Origin: Jatrophihabitans endophyticus
Lineage (GTDB): Bacteria > Actinomycetota > Actinomycetes > Mycobacteriales > Jatrophihabitantaceae
Direction of reading: 5' to 3'
Assembly: GCF_900129455.1 (NCBI RefSeq)
Contig: NZ_FQVU01000003.1
Span: forward strand, 186,001-250,000
DNA length: 64,000 nt
The translations under genes were made by a program, and so were the position numbers. Positions 44,243-53,925 of this stretch are shown here, one piece after another; positions within the stretch are counted from its first letter, which is position 1; the number at the start of each line of letters is the position of its first letter. The notes beneath the pieces were generated by a model. It saw nothing but the letters and a program-made list of their open reading frames with translations, searched no databases and was not told where the DNA came from.

Positions 44243-44659
44243 TCACCGATCGCAGTCGAAGGAGCAGCGCGTGCTGTCGGTCAACGAGAACCGACCCCAG
44301 ACGGTCTTGTGCCCGTCGCCGGGAGAGACACCCCACTCGGTCGTCAGGGCCTCGACGATCTGCAGGCCGCGTCCGGAGGTGGCCGAGGGCGGCGCGGTGA
44401 CCCGGTGGGGCACGCCGGGGGCGTCGTCGGTCGTCGCGACGACGACGTCGAAGCGGTGGGCGATCATCGACAGTGTCAGCTCGTGGGCGTCGGCACGGAC
44501 GCAGTTGGTGACGAGTTCGGAGACCGCGAGGCCGGCGTCGTCGACGACAGCGGTGTCGATGCTCGGATAGAGCTCGGTGAGCTGCTCGCGGATCCAGTCG
44601 CGGGCATCGCGCACCGCCAGGGGTTCACAGCGGATCGCAGTGCGGATGGTGCGGCACAT
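44243..44659 (-). CDS. RsbW-like ATP-binding protein (HATPase_c_2)
   Basis: 138 residues, a GHKL ATPase of the anti-sigma-kinase type abundant in actinomycetes. N box AVSELVTNCVRADAHEL, G1-like TTDDAPGVP and G2-like SGRGLQIVEAL are present. Such proteins phosphorylate STAS antagonists or act in signalling. The STAS protein at 4773-5207 lacks the target Ser and lies far away, so no pairing is claimed. ATG with AGAGGGA upstream. Confidence 0.85.
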   Translation of the reverse strand: MCRTIRTAIRCEPLAVRDARDWIREQLTELYPSIDTAVVDDAGLAVSELVTNCVRADAHELTLSMIAHRFDVVVATTDDAPGVPHRVTAPPSATSGRGLQIVEALTTEWGVSPGDGHKTVWGRFSLTDSTRCSFDCDR

Positions 44660-44832
44660 GCGTTCCCTCTCAGCTCAGTTCGTTGGGTGACCGGCGGACG
44701 GCGGACGACGGACTTCACCCCGGCCGTCGCCGGAAGGCCTACCCACCTCGCGACCCACCGACACGCCGCAGTGACCACGGGATCGCCCCACCGCAACTGG
44801 ACGGGAACGGTGCCGCCTGGTCAGGTGGAGCG

Positions 44833-45831
44833 ATGCGCGTGCTGGCGGCCCTCGACAAGTTCAAGGGCACGGCCTCGTCCGCGGATCTCGGCGCGGCGGT
44901 GGTGCGGGCCGCGCGCGCTTCCGGCCTGCCAGCGTCGGCGGTCGCGCTGTCCGACGGCGGGGACGGTCTGCTCGCCGCCTTCGGCGGGGCCGAGCGCAGC
45001 ACCGCGGTCACGGGCCCGCTCGGCACGACGGTGTCGGCCCGGTGGCGCCTCGACGGCACCGTGGCGGTGATCGAGAGCGCGACGGCCTCCGGCCTCGTCC
45101 TCGCCGGCGGCGCCGACGGCAACGATCCGATGACGGCGACGTCGCGCGGCACCGGGCAGCTGATCGAGGCCGCGGTGTCGACGGGCGCGCGTGACGTGAT
45201 CGTCGGGCTCGGCGGCAGCGCCTGCACCGACGGCGGGCTGGCCGCCGTGCGGGCACTCTCGACCGCGACCCTGCGCGCGATCGCGTCCGGCGAGGTCGTC
45301 CTCGTCGTCTGCTGTGACGTGGTGACGCGGTACGTCGACGCGGCGGTCGAGTTCGCACCGCAGAAGGGTGCGACGGCCGAGCAGGTCGTGCTGTTGACGC
45401 GCCGGCTGCGAGAAGCCCGCACCGTGCTGCGGGAGCGACTGGGCGTCGACGTCGACGACCTGCCCGGTGGTGGCGCCGCCGGCGGACTCGGGGGTGGTCT
45501 CGCCGCGATCGGCGGCCGGCTGCGACCCGGGTTCGACGTCGTCGCCGAACGCACCCGCCTCGCCGCGTCGGTCGCGGCCGCCGATCTCGTCGTCACCGGC
45601 GAGGGCCAGCTCGACCGATCGTCGTTCGCCGGCAAGGTCGTCGGTGGTGTCGCCGCCCTCGCGGACGCGGCGGGGACGAAGGTGGCCGCCATCGTGGGAT
45701 CGGTCGCCCCCGGCACACCGCCGCCGCCCTTCGCGACGGTGTCCCTCGTCGCGCGGTTCGGCACGGACGCGGCGTTCGCCGACCCCCTCGGCTGCGTCGA
45801 GCGGGCCACCCGCTCGCTGCTCGCGCCGTGA
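44833..45831 (+). CDS. Glycerate 2-kinase
   Basis: 332 residues of the GarK/GlxK glycerate kinase family, making 2-phosphoglycerate from glycerate. Motifs: ALDKFKGTASSADL at the N-terminus, SDGGDGLLAAF, VIVGLGGSACTDGGLAA, GGGAAGGLGGGLAAI and VTGEGQLDRSSFAGKVVGGV. ATG at 44833 with GGTGGAG five bases upstream. Confidence 0.93.
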   Translation: MRVLAALDKFKGTASSADLGAAVVRAARASGLPASAVALSDGGDGLLAAFGGAERSTAVTGPLGTTVSARWRLDGTVAVIESATASGLVLAGGADGNDPMTATSRGTGQLIEAAVSTGARDVIVGLGGSACTDGGLAAVRALSTATLRAIASGEVVLVVCCDVVTRYVDAAVEFAPQKGATAEQVVLLTRRLREARTVLRERLGVDVDDLPGGGAAGGLGGGLAAIGGRLRPGFDVVAERTRLAASVAAADLVVTGEGQLDRSSFAGKVVGGVAALADAAGTKVAAIVGSVAPGTPPPPFATVSLVARFGTDAAFADPLGCVERATRSLLAP

Positions 45832-46066
45832 CCCGCTCCGGCGATCCGGCATCCCGTGCTATCCGTACGGGGACGTACGTATGGGCGATGCGCCGGATGA
45901 AGCCCAGATCCGTCGAAATCACGTGCGCTCGACCACGAGATCGAACGGAGGACGACGTCACGAAGAAATGCTTGCTGTACAAGGGAATCGTCGGGCTTCT
46001 CGTGATGCTGGCCGCGGCGGTCGTCCAGGTGGCGCGACGCGGCCGCCGAAACGCACCGGCGCGCCG

Positions 46067-46097
46067 AGTTGACGTGGACGTGCCGACTTCGTCAACT
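46067..46097. promoter_or_regulatory. Inverted repeat before the histone-like gene
   Basis: AGTTGACG (46067-46074) and CGTCAACT (46090-46097) form an eight-base dyad with a 15-base spacer, about 52 bases before the ATG at 46149. TTGACG could serve as a -35. A regulatory role is inference. Confidence 0.3.
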
Positions 46098-46148
46098 TTG
46101 TTGCAGCGACGGACCGATTCGTCGACAGCCGCCGAGGAGGCACACCGT

Positions 46149-46706
46149 ATGACCGCACCTGCGAAGAAGGCTCCGGCCAAGAAGGCCGCAGCGAAGAAGG
46201 CGTCGGCCAGGAAGGCGGCCGCAAAGAAGACGTCGGCCACCAAGGCCGCGAAGAAGACCGTGGCGAAGAAGGTGGGTGCCGCGAAGAAGACCGTCGCGCG
46301 CGCGGCCAGGAAGACGGCGGCGAAGAAGACGGCGGCGAAGAAGACGGCGGCGAAGAAGACGGCGGCGAAGAAGACCGCGGCGAAGAAGACCGCGGCGAAG
46401 AAGACCGCGGCCAAGAAGACGGCGGCGAGGAAGACGGCGGCGAGGAAGACGGCGGCGAAGAAGACCGCGGCGAAGAAGACCGCGGCGAAGAAGACGGCGG
46501 CGAAGAAGACGGCGGCGAAGAAGACGGCGGCGAAGAAGACCGCCGCGAGGAAGACCGCGGCGAAGAAGGCGACGCCGGCCCGCAAGGCGGCGGCCACGAA
46601 GACGGCCGCGAAGAAGACGGCCGCGAAGAAGACGGCCGCGAAGAAGACGGCCGCGAAGAAGACGACGCCGGCCCGCAAGGCCGCCGCCAAGCGAAGCAGC
46701 CGCTAG
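46149..46706 (+). CDS. Lys/Ala-rich histone H1-like protein
   Basis: 185 residues made almost entirely of Lys, Ala, Thr and Arg, built of AAKKT-type pentapeptide repeats. Such basic tails resemble histone H1-like nucleoid proteins and the C-terminal tail of actinobacterial HupB, so DNA binding and compaction is the likely role. ATG 46149 has GGAGG eight bases upstream. The same frame is open upstream to 45888 and would add a hydrophobic helix (CLLYKGIVGLLVMLAAAVV), so a longer membrane-linked form cannot be excluded. Confidence 0.8.
   Translation: MTAPAKKAPAKKAAAKKASARKAAAKKTSATKAAKKTVAKKVGAAKKTVARAARKTAAKKTAAKKTAAKKTAAKKTAAKKTAAKKTAAKKTAARKTAARKTAAKKTAAKKTAAKKTAAKKTAAKKTAAKKTAARKTAAKKATPARKAAATKTAAKKTAAKKTAAKKTAAKKTTPARKAAAKRSSR
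46309..46660. repeat. 15-base tandem repeat inside the histone-like gene
   Basis: About 22 near-identical units of GCGAAGAAGACGGCG (variants with ACC or AGG) encode AKKTA. The array is interrupted near 46571 by ATPARKAAATK. Slippage should make its copy number variable between strains. Confidence 0.9.
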
Positions 46707-46720
46707 GTCACAGCACGCAC

Positions 46721-46785
46721 CGGATCGCCGGTGCACCCGGGCAGCACGTGGTCACGCGTGCCGGCCCGCGTGCGCCGGCGATCCG
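46721..46785. terminator. Inverted repeats between convergent genes
   Basis: Arms 46721-46736 and 46770-46785 are complementary at 15 of 16 positions, with a smaller hairpin CACCGG-ATCG-CCGGTG at 46719-46734. Placed between the convergent histone-like and universal stress genes, it could terminate both. Confidence 0.45.
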
Positions 46786-46806
46786 TCTCCGGGACCGGTC
46801 GGCGCG

Positions 46807-47292
46807 TCAGCCGGCGTTCGGCGGCAGGGCCTCGCCGTGGACGACCGTCACCGGGCAGTGGGCGTGCTCGGCGCACGCGCTGCTGACCGAGCCGAGCAGC
46901 AGTCCGGTGAAGCCGCCGTGCCCCCGGCTGCCGACGACCAGCATCCGCGCGTTCCTGCTGGCGTCGATGAGCGTGCGCGCCGCGCCGCCCTGTTCGACCT
47001 CGGCGACGACGGGAACCGGCGGGTGGTCGCCCAGCACCTCGCGGATCGTGCTGGTCAGGGTCTGGAGCGTGTCCTGCTCCGGGGCCCAGTCGACCGTCCC
47101 GGTGATACCGCCGGCGGCCGCCCATCCCGCCGGCTGCTGCCACGTCGAGATCGCGTGGACCCGACAGCCCAGCGTCTCGGCGAGGAACACCGCCCAGCGC
47201 AACGCCATTTTCGACGGCGGCGCACCGTCGATCCCGACCACGACCCGGTCGGGAGTGGGCTCGGTCGCGGTCGCTCGTTCCGGCGCGGTCAT
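46807..47292 (-). CDS. Universal stress protein, UspA family
   Basis: 161 residues, one Usp domain. N-terminal RVVVGIDGAPPSKMALRWAV and C-terminal ATP-binding motif GSRGHGGFTGLLLGSVSSA are typical of the ATP-binding Usp class. ATG at 47292 with AGGAGG nine bases upstream. Stands alone, downstream of panB. Confidence 0.92.
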   Translation of the reverse strand: MTAPERATATEPTPDRVVVGIDGAPPSKMALRWAVFLAETLGCRVHAISTWQQPAGWAAAGGITGTVDWAPEQDTLQTLTSTIREVLGDHPPVPVVAEVEQGGAARTLIDASRNARMLVVGSRGHGGFTGLLLGSVSSACAEHAHCPVTVVHGEALPPNAG

Positions 47293-47314
47293 CGCTGCGG
47301 TCCTCCTGCGAGTG

Positions 47315-47350
47315 TCGATGGGGTGGACCGGTGTCGGTCCACCCCATCGA
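47315..47350. terminator. 16-pair hairpin between panB and the stress protein gene
   Basis: TCGATGGGGTGGACCG and CGGTCCACCCCATCGA pair perfectly around a GTGT loop. It follows panB by about 80 bases on the minus strand and sits 23 bases before the stress gene start. Terminator of panB is the simplest reading; an operator is the alternative. Confidence 0.55.
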
Positions 47351-47429
47351 GCGTCGCGCGGCGCCGCGGCGGCGAGCAGGGCCGTTGGTGCGAGCGGCAC
47401 CCGGGACCTTCGACCCGGTGCCGTGCGCG

Positions 47430-48275
47430 TCAGCTGTACTCGTGCTCGGGCGCGGGGTACGCGCCGGAACGGACCTCGTCGCCGAAACGGGTGGCGGCGT
47501 CGCGCAGCACGTCGCCGACGGCCGCGAACTCCTTGACGAACTTGGCGGGCTTGCCGCCGCCGCGCAGGCCGGCCATGTCCTGCCACACCAGCACCTGCGC
47601 ATCACACCCCGGGCCGGCGCCGATGCCGACGGTGGGCACGTGCAGCGCCCGCGTGACCTCGGTCGCGACCTCCGACGGGACGACCTCCATGACGACGGCG
47701 AAGGCACCGGCCTGCTGCAACGCCTTCGCGTCCTGCAACAGGCGGTGAGCGGCCTCGTCGCCGCGACCCTGCACGCGGTAACCGCCGAAGGCGTTCACCG
47801 ACTGCGGCGTCAGGCCGATGTGGGCCATGACCGGGATGCCCGCGCCGACCAGCGCCTCCACCTGCGGCGCGACCCGCGCGCCGCCCTCGAGCTTGACGGC
47901 CTGCGCGCCGCCCTCCTTCAGGAAGCGGGCGGCGCTCTCGAGCGCCTGCTGCGGCGAGGCCTGGTACGAGCCGAACGGCAGGTCGGCGACGACGAGCGCG
48001 CGCGACGTGCCGCGGACCACGCCGCGGACGAGGGGGAGCAGCTCGTCGATCGTGACCGGGACCGTGGTGTCGTAGCCGTAGACCACGTTGGCGGCGGAGT
48101 CGCCGACGAGCAGCACCGGCACACCGGCCTCGTCGAAGACCCGGGCGGTGGAGTAGTCGTACGCGGTGAGCATCGGCCACCGCTCGCCGCGGTCCTTGGC
48201 CAGTTGCAGGTCACGGATGGTGATCCGCCGGTTGGCGACGCCGCCGTAGAGGGCCGTCGTGCTCGGTGCAGCCAT
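47430..48275 (-). CDS. panB: 3-methyl-2-oxobutanoate hydroxymethyltransferase
   Basis: 281 residues; first committed step of pantothenate synthesis, transferring a hydroxymethyl group from methylene-tetrahydrofolate to ketoisovalerate. Motifs: [68 protein letters not shown] and [24 protein letters not shown] 48275 has TGAGG six bases upstream; ATG 48287 is an in-frame alternative. Confidence 0.97.
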   Translation of the reverse strand: MAAPSTTALYGGVANRRITIRDLQLAKDRGERWPMLTAYDYSTARVFDEAGVPVLLVGDSAANVVYGYDTTVPVTIDELLPLVRGVVRGTSRALVVADLPFGSYQASPQQALESAARFLKEGGAQAVKLEGGARVAPQVEALVGAGIPVMAHIGLTPQSVNAFGGYRVQGRGDEAAHRLLQDAKALQQAGAFAVVMEVVPSEVATEVTRALHVPTVGIGAGPGCDAQVLVWQDMAGLRGGGKPAKFVKEFAAVGDVLRDAATRFGDEVRSGAYPAPEHEYS

Positions 48276-48387
48276 CACTTGCCTCATCTCTTCCTCGAGG
48301 CCGGACGATGCCGGTCCCCGGGCGTGTAATGCGGACGACACAATGCTGCAACGTCCGCGTCGCCACGTCATCCCGCCGGCGTTGAGA

Positions 48388-48464
48388 CACCCGTCACGGC
48401 CGGGCGAACCACCCCCGTCCGGGCGTCGACCCGACGCGCGCGTGCCCGCCGGGCGTGACGGGTG
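48388..48464. promoter_or_regulatory. Perfect 11-base inverted repeat upstream of the S15 hydrolase
   Basis: CACCCGTCACG (48388-48398) and CGTGACGGGTG (48454-48464) lie 55 bases apart in the 240-base gap between divergent panB and the secreted hydrolase. They could be paired sites for one regulator. Confidence 0.35.
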
Positions 48465-48527
48465 GTAACTCGGGCGCGGCCGGCTCGTTGGGGGAGGCAG
48501 ACATCGCCGTCCCCGCGAGGAGATCCC

Positions 48528-50348
48528 GTGCCCGTTGCGCGTCGCCGAAACCGGGTCCGCTCCCTGCCGCTCGTCGGGCTGCTCACCACCGTGGTCGCGA
48601 CGGGTGCCGCCGTCGCCGTGACCGCCGACCCGGCCGGTGCCGCCGCCGGCTACACCGTGACGTCGCTGCACTTCGCGGTCGGCGTCGGGCCCGGCCGGGC
48701 CCAGCGCTGCGACGTCGTCGGTGACCTCTACCTGCCGAGCGCTGCGTCGGCGACCAAGCGGGTGCCGGCGATCCTGACCACCAACGGGTTCGGCGGTTCC
48801 GCGGCCGACCAGGCACCGTTCGCCGAGCAGTACGCGCGCACCGGCTACGCGGTGCTGTCGTACTCGGGGCTCGGCTTCGGCGGGTCGGGCTGCAAGATCA
48901 CGCTCGACGACCCGGCCTATGACGGCATGGCCGCGAGCCAGCTCGTGAGCTACCTCGGCGGCGCGGCCGGCATCGCCTACACCGACGCCGCGCACACCAC
49001 GCCGGCGCCCCGACTCACCGCCGTCGTCCACGACGCGAAGGACCACTCCGGGAAGGCGCGGCGTTACGACCCGCGGGTCGGCATGTGGGGCGGCAGCTAC
49101 GGCGGCCAGATCCAGTTCGCGGCCGCGTCGGTCGACGCCCGCATCGACGCCCTGAACCCGCAGATCACCTGGAACGACCTGTCGTACTCGCTGGGCCCGA
49201 ACAACGTGCGGCCCGCCGAGTCGGTCACCACCGCCGCCCCCGGTGCCACCAAGCTGACGTGGGGGGTGCTGTTCTCGACCGTCGGCGTCCTCGACGGCGC
49301 GCAGTACGCGAAGGACGATCCCGGTCGCCTCGTCGGCTGCCCCAACTTCGCCGACTTCGTATGCCCCGCACTCGTGACCGCGGGCACCACCGGCTACTTC
49401 CGGCCCGACGACGTCGCCGCGCTGCGGCACGCGTCGGTCGCGAGCTACGTCAAGCGGATCCGGGTACCGGTGCTCCTCGACCAGGGGCAGACCGACACCC
49501 TGTTCAACCTCGGCGAGGCGGTGGCCACCTACACGGCGTTGCGTCGGCAGGGGACGCCCGTCAGCATGCTGTGGCGCGAGCAGGGGCACTCCGGCGGCAC
49601 GCCGTCCGCGGCCGGTGCGGCCTACGAGGACGCCCGCATCCGCGCCTGGTTCGACCACTACCTCGCCGGGAAGGGCGGCACGACCGGATCGCGCTTCGCC
49701 TACTACCGCGACTGGACGGGGACGTTCGCCGAGGCGGCCGCATACCCGGTCGGCGCGACCCGCACGTACTACCTGTCCGGCGACCACGTCCTGCAGTCGA
49801 CACGCTCGGCCGTGACCGCCGGGGCGCAGCGTTTCGTCACGACGGCGGCCGGCGCGCCGACGGGGCTGGCCGACCCGGACGCGCTCGGCGGCCGGCTCCC
49901 GGCCGGCACGCCGATCGACCTGCCCGACGAGGACCTCCCCGGCACCACCGCGAGCTGGCAGACGGCGGCCCTGGCCCGCCCCGCCGACGTCGTCGGATCG
50001 CCCACGGTGACGGTCCGCGTCGCCGCACCCACGGCCGCGGCGACGTCGGCCGCCGGCCCCGCAGGGCAGCTCGTGCTCTTCCCCAAGCTCTACGACGTGG
50101 CCCCGGACGGCACCGCCGCGCTGATCAAGAACCTGGTGGCCCCCGTCCGCATCGCCGACCCGACGCAGCGTCAGCGGGTGACCCTGCCGGCGATCGCGCA
50201 CCGCTTCGCCGCCGGGCACCGCATCCGGTTGGTCATCGCGGGCGGCGACGTCAACTACCGCGGCGGGCTCGCCGCGCACGCCGTCACGATCACCGGGTCC
50301 ACCGCCGACACGCTCGCCCTGCCCGTCGTGGGACGACGTGACGGGTGA
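48528..50348 (+). CDS. Secreted S15/CocE-type alpha/beta hydrolase
   Basis: 606 residues. A signal peptide (basic start, [19 protein letters not shown], cleavage near PAGAAA) exports it. The peptidase S15 catalytic triad is visible: Ser in [12 protein letters not shown] at about residue 190, Asp in [11 protein letters not shown] at about 322 and His in EQGHSGGTP at about 354. A C-terminal jelly-roll domain (PP-binding type, GRRL... region ending [15 protein letters not shown]) completes the X-Pro dipeptidyl peptidase/CocE layout. Peptide or ester substrate unknown. GTG with GAGGAG five bases upstream. Confidence 0.88.
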   Translation: MPVARRRNRVRSLPLVGLLTTVVATGAAVAVTADPAGAAAGYTVTSLHFAVGVGPGRAQRCDVVGDLYLPSAASATKRVPAILTTNGFGGSAADQAPFAEQYARTGYAVLSYSGLGFGGSGCKITLDDPAYDGMAASQLVSYLGGAAGIAYTDAAHTTPAPRLTAVVHDAKDHSGKARRYDPRVGMWGGSYGGQIQFAAASVDARIDALNPQITWNDLSYSLGPNNVRPAESVTTAAPGATKLTWGVLFSTVGVLDGAQYAKDDPGRLVGCPNFADFVCPALVTAGTTGYFRPDDVAALRHASVASYVKRIRVPVLLDQGQTDTLFNLGEAVATYTALRRQGTPVSMLWREQGHSGGTPSAAGAAYEDARIRAWFDHYLAGKGGTTGSRFAYYRDWTGTFAEAAAYPVGATRTYYLSGDHVLQSTRSAVTAGAQRFVTTAAGAPTGLADPDALGGRLPAGTPIDLPDEDLPGTTASWQTAALARPADVVGSPTVTVRVAAPTAAATSAAGPAGQLVLFPKLYDVAPDGTAALIKNLVAPVRIADPTQRQRVTLPAIAHRFAAGHRIRLVIAGGDVNYRGGLAAHAVTITGSTADTLALPVVGRRDG

Positions 50349-50445
50349 TGTGAGAAAGCTGCGAGGCCGGGGCCGTCGTCGGTGGCCTCCGGCAGACTGG
50401 GACGTCGTGGAGCACGACAGTCGGCGGCGGGGTTTCGGAGGTTCG

Positions 50446-51750
50446 ATGCAGCAGCGGGGCGCAGCACGGTTCGGTGGTCGCGCGACGAGGCGGGTGCTCG
50501 CCGCGTCAGCCGCGGTCGCGGCCCTGGCGGGCCTGACCGCCTGCACCTCGGGCGGCGGCACGGACTCCGACAGCTCCCCGTCGGCCGGGGCGAGCACGTC
50601 CCGTGGCGGTGCGACGTCGTCGGCGAGCGGTGCCACGGGTAGCGCGGCGGCGAGCGAGGCGTCGATCACCACGACCGCGGTGGGCGGCGCGACGAAGGCC
50701 AACCCGGCGCAGCCGGTCACCGTCAAGGTCGCCGACGGCACGCTCGAGTCGGTCGTCATGACCAACCCGGCCGGCAAGGTCGTCACCGGCAGCACGTCCG
50801 GCGACCGCTCCACGTGGCGGACCGCCGAGGACCTCGGGTACGGCAAGACCTACTCGATCAAGGCGACGGCCAAGGACGAGGGCGGCAAGGTCGTCGTCAA
50901 GCGCGACAAGGTCACCACCCTCTCGCCCGGCAACATGACGATGCCCTACTTCAACACCGTCAACGGCACGGCGATGGCCGACGGCGCCACCTACGGCGTC
51001 GGCATGGTCACCGCCGTGCGCTTCGACGAGGCGATCCCCGACAAGGACGCCGCCGAGAAGGCCGTCACCGTCACGACCACGCCGAAGGTCACCGGCGCCT
51101 GGTACTGGAGCGACGACCAGACGATGCAGTGGCGTCCGAAGAACTACTACGCCACCGGCACCAAGGTCACGGTCGCCGCGAAGGTGTACGGCGTCGACCT
51201 CGGCAACGGCCTGTACGGCCAGTCGGACAAGACGACGTCCTTCACCGTCGGGCAGAAGCACGTCACCGTCGCCGACGCGAAGACGCACCAGGTGAAGGTG
51301 TACTTCGACGACAAGCTGGTGCGCACGATGCCGACCTCGATGGGCAAGGGCGGTTACATCGAGAACGGCAAGATCTCGCTCTGGACGATGCCGGGCACCT
51401 ACACCGTCATCACCCACGAGAACCCGGCCACGATGTCCTCGAACACCTACGGCCTGCCCGCCAGCTCGCCCTACGGCTACTCCGGGTTGATCGTGCCGTG
51501 GGCCACGAAGATCAGCACCGACGGCATCTACCTGCACGAGCTCGACTCCACCGTCAGCGTGCAGGGCAGTCAGAACGTCTCGCACGGCTGTCTGAACCTC
51601 AACCAGTCCAACGCGAAGTGGTTCTACCAGCACTCGCGCGTCGGCGACCCGGTCACGGTGAAGCACTCCGGTGGCCCGAAGCTGCAGGTCTGGCAGGGCG
51701 GCCAGTGGAGCGTCCCGTGGAGCACCTGGGTCAAGGGCGGCGCCAAGTAG
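50446..51750 (+). CDS. Lipoprotein L,D-transpeptidase
   Basis: 434 residues. Lipobox LAGLTAC near residue 33 anchors it to the membrane, followed by a Ser/Gly/Thr-rich linker, two Ig-like domains (about residues 80-270) and a YkuD domain. The active-site stretch is [20 protein letters not shown] followed by CLNL, the Cys at about residue 385. It makes 3-3 cross-links in peptidoglycan. ATG 50446 with GGAGG four to five bases upstream. Confidence 0.95.
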   Translation: MQQRGAARFGGRATRRVLAASAAVAALAGLTACTSGGGTDSDSSPSAGASTSRGGATSSASGATGSAAASEASITTTAVGGATKANPAQPVTVKVADGTLESVVMTNPAGKVVTGSTSGDRSTWRTAEDLGYGKTYSIKATAKDEGGKVVVKRDKVTTLSPGNMTMPYFNTVNGTAMADGATYGVGMVTAVRFDEAIPDKDAAEKAVTVTTTPKVTGAWYWSDDQTMQWRPKNYYATGTKVTVAAKVYGVDLGNGLYGQSDKTTSFTVGQKHVTVADAKTHQVKVYFDDKLVRTMPTSMGKGGYIENGKISLWTMPGTYTVITHENPATMSSNTYGLPASSPYGYSGLIVPWATKISTDGIYLHELDSTVSVQGSQNVSHGCLNLNQSNAKWFYQHSRVGDPVTVKHSGGPKLQVWQGGQWSVPWSTWVKGGAK

Positions 51751-51869
51751 CAGGAGCGGTGACGTAACCAGGCTGCCGTACCCTTCGCTGGAACCGCGGA
51801 AAAACAGCGGTCCGTGGGCTACCGCTGGGTCGCCCCGACAGCAGAAGAGTCCCGGGGAGGCGGCACAGC

Positions 51870-53225
51870 ATGGATCGGCAGCAGGAGTTCGTGCTCCGCA
51901 CGATCGAGGAGCGAAACATCCGCTTCGTGCGGCTGTGGTTCACCGACGTCCTCGGCACGTTGAAGTCGGTGGCGGTCGCGCCGGCCGAGCTCGACGGCGC
52001 GTTCGAGGAGGGCATCGGCTTCGACGGCTCGGCCATCGAGGGCTTCAGCCGGGCCAGCGAGAGCGACATGATCGCGCATCCCGACCCGGCGACGTTCCAG
52101 ATCCTGCCGCAGAACGACGGCACGACCGACTCCGCGCGGATGTTCTGCGACATCCAGATGCCCGACGGGTCACCTTCGTGGGCCGACCCGCGCTACGTGC
52201 TGCGCCGCGCCCTGTCGCGGGCGGCCGAGCGTGGCTTCACCTTCTACACCCACCCCGAGATCGAGTTCTTCCTGCTGAAGAACCGCCCGAGCGACGGCAG
52301 CGAGCCGCTGCCCATCGACAACGGCGGCTACTTCGACATGACGAGCCACGACGTCGCGCACGACTTCCGCCGCGCGGCCGTCGGGGCGCTCGAGGGACTG
52401 GGCATCTCGGTCGAGTTCAGCCATCACGAGGTCGCGCCAGGCCAGCAGGAGATCGACCTGCGCTACGCCGACGCGTTGAGCATGGCCGACAACCTGATGA
52501 CCTTCCGCCACGTCATCAAGGAGGTCGCGATCGCGCACGGGGCGCACGCCACCTTCATGCCCAAGCCGTTCAAGCACCAGCCCGGCAGCGGCATGCACAC
52601 CCACCTGTCGTTGTTCGAGGGCGACCAGAACGCCTTCCACGACCCGGACGACCCGCTGAACCTGTCCAAGACGGCGCGCGCGTTCATCGCAGGCCTGCTC
52701 GTGCACGCGCGCGAGATCACCGCGGTCACCAATCAGTGGGTGAACTCGTACAAGCGGCTCTGGGGCTTCGGCTCGCCCGGGTCGATCGTCGAGGCGCCGA
52801 CCTTCGTCTGCTGGGGTCACGCGAACCGCTCGGCGCTGGTGCGAGTGCCGCGCTACAAGCCGGGCAAGGCGAACTCGACTCGCGTCGAGCTCCGCTCGCC
52901 CGACACCGCCTGCAACCCCTACCTGGCCTTCGCCGTCATCCTGACCGCCGGCATGAAGGGCATCGAGGCCGGCTACGAGCTCCCGCCGGGGGCCGAGGAC
53001 GACGTCTGGTCGCTGTCCGACGTCGAACGGCGCGCGCTCGGTTACGACGAGCTGCCGCACAACCTCAACGACGCGTTGCAGACGATGCAGGACTCCGAGC
53101 TGGTGGCCGAGGCGCTCGGCGAGCACGTCTTCGACTTCTTCCTGCGCAACAAGCGCGAGGAGTGGATGGAGTACCGCGCCGAGGTCAGCCCGTTCGAGCT
53201 GCGCCGCTACCTGCCCATGCTCTGA
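51870..53225 (+). CDS. glnA2: Glutamine synthetase family protein, GlnA2-type
   Basis: 451 residues, class I fold: FVRLWFTDVLGTLKSV, GFDGSAIEGF, HPEIEFFLL, MPKPFKHQPGSGMHTHLSLF, NSYKRLWGFGSPG and NRSALVRVPRYKPGKANSTR. The Tyr of the adenylylation loop (NLYDLP) and its surrounding insert are absent, so GlnE should not modify it. It sits near glnE in the place of actinobacterial glnA2. From memory, the Streptomyces protein there glutamylates polyamines rather than ammonia, so glutamine synthesis is not assured. ATG with GGAGG nine bases upstream. Confidence 0.9.
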   Translation: MDRQQEFVLRTIEERNIRFVRLWFTDVLGTLKSVAVAPAELDGAFEEGIGFDGSAIEGFSRASESDMIAHPDPATFQILPQNDGTTDSARMFCDIQMPDGSPSWADPRYVLRRALSRAAERGFTFYTHPEIEFFLLKNRPSDGSEPLPIDNGGYFDMTSHDVAHDFRRAAVGALEGLGISVEFSHHEVAPGQQEIDLRYADALSMADNLMTFRHVIKEVAIAHGAHATFMPKPFKHQPGSGMHTHLSLFEGDQNAFHDPDDPLNLSKTARAFIAGLLVHAREITAVTNQWVNSYKRLWGFGSPGSIVEAPTFVCWGHANRSALVRVPRYKPGKANSTRVELRSPDTACNPYLAFAVILTAGMKGIEAGYELPPGAEDDVWSLSDVERRALGYDELPHNLNDALQTMQDSELVAEALGEHVFDFFLRNKREEWMEYRAEVSPFELRRYLPML

Positions 53226-53244
53226 CGGGACGCTCCTGGCCGAG

Positions 53245-53271
53245 CGCGCCAGGTCGGCTCCGACCGGCGCG
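53245..53271. terminator. Hairpin between glnA2 and tetR
   Basis: CGCGCC-(A)-GGTCG, loop GCTC, CGACC-GGCGCG: eleven pairs with one bulged A, exactly filling the space before the convergent stop at 53272. No T run. Likely serves both genes. Confidence 0.55.
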
Positions 53272-53850
53272 TCAACCGCCGTGCTGCGGGTCGACGATCC
53301 GCAGGAGGAGGTCGGTGAGGGCGTCGGCGGCGTCCGCGTCGAGTGGCCCGTCGGTGATGAGGACGCGGTACCAGAGCGTGCCGTACACGAGTTCGGCGAG
53401 CGGGGCCGCGTCGGCGACGTCGACGACGTCGTGTCGTTGCAACATGTCAGCGAGCACCGCCCGTCGCCGGGCGGTGAACCGGGCGAGTCCTGCTGCGACG
53501 TCTGTGTCCTCGAGGGCGGCGGCCACCATGCCGCGCAGGAGCGGGCGGGCCCGGCCGCCGGCCGCGGTGAAGGTGTCGGTCACGAAGGCGCGGAGATCGC
53601 CGTCCACCGTGCCGGTGTCGGGCATCGGAACTTCACGCGTGGCGAGATCGGTCGCAGTCTCGAGAACGATCGCTGCGCGGCCTGGCCACCACCGGTAGAT
53701 CGTCTGCCGCCCGACGCCGGCGGTGTCGGCGATGTGGCCGACGGTGAGTGCGCCGGGCCCCTCGTCGTGCAGGATCCGCGAGGTCGCGTCGAGCACGGCC
53801 CTGCGCGCCGCCTCGTTGCGGCGTCGGCCGGTGTGTTCGCGCGCGGGCAC
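53272..53850 (-). CDS. TetR-family repressor
   Basis: 192 residues. N-terminal helix-turn-helix: AVLDATSRILHDEGPGALTV, then GVGRQTIYRWWPGRAAIVLE. The C-terminal part (RPLLRGMVAAALEDTDVAAG, TRRRAVLADMLQRHD) is the TetR_C/AcrR ligand-binding type. It is divergent from an SDR gene with an operator-like dyad between them, so it probably represses that gene and itself. GTG at 53850; no strong ribosome site. Confidence 0.9.
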   Translation of the reverse strand: MPAREHTGRRRNEAARRAVLDATSRILHDEGPGALTVGHIADTAGVGRQTIYRWWPGRAAIVLETATDLATREVPMPDTGTVDGDLRAFVTDTFTAAGGRARPLLRGMVAAALEDTDVAAGLARFTARRRAVLADMLQRHDVVDVADAAPLAELVYGTLWYRVLITDGPLDADAADALTDLLLRIVDPQHGG

Positions 53851-53895
53851 GGCGCCGAGCTTAATCCAGGCGCGTCGTCCCGGAGTAAGCTTGTC

Positions 53896-53910
53896 GATAC
53901 ACTTTGTCTC
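53896..53910. promoter_or_regulatory. Candidate TetR operator
   Basis: GATACA-CTT-TGTCTC: two six-base half-sites, complementary at five positions, around a three-base centre, lying 16 bases before the SDR ATG and 46 before the tetR start. Spacing and A/T-rich context suit a TetR-family dimer. Confidence 0.5.
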
Positions 53911-53925
53911 GATAAGGGAGAGGCC

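Noticed and set aside
46309-46660. CRISPR-like array
   Set aside because: Units are contiguous 15-base coding repeats with no spacers.
46276-47748. Arg-rich frame over the histone-like repeats
   Set aside because: Out-of-frame reading of the 15-base repeat; the Lys/Ala frame has the ribosome site.
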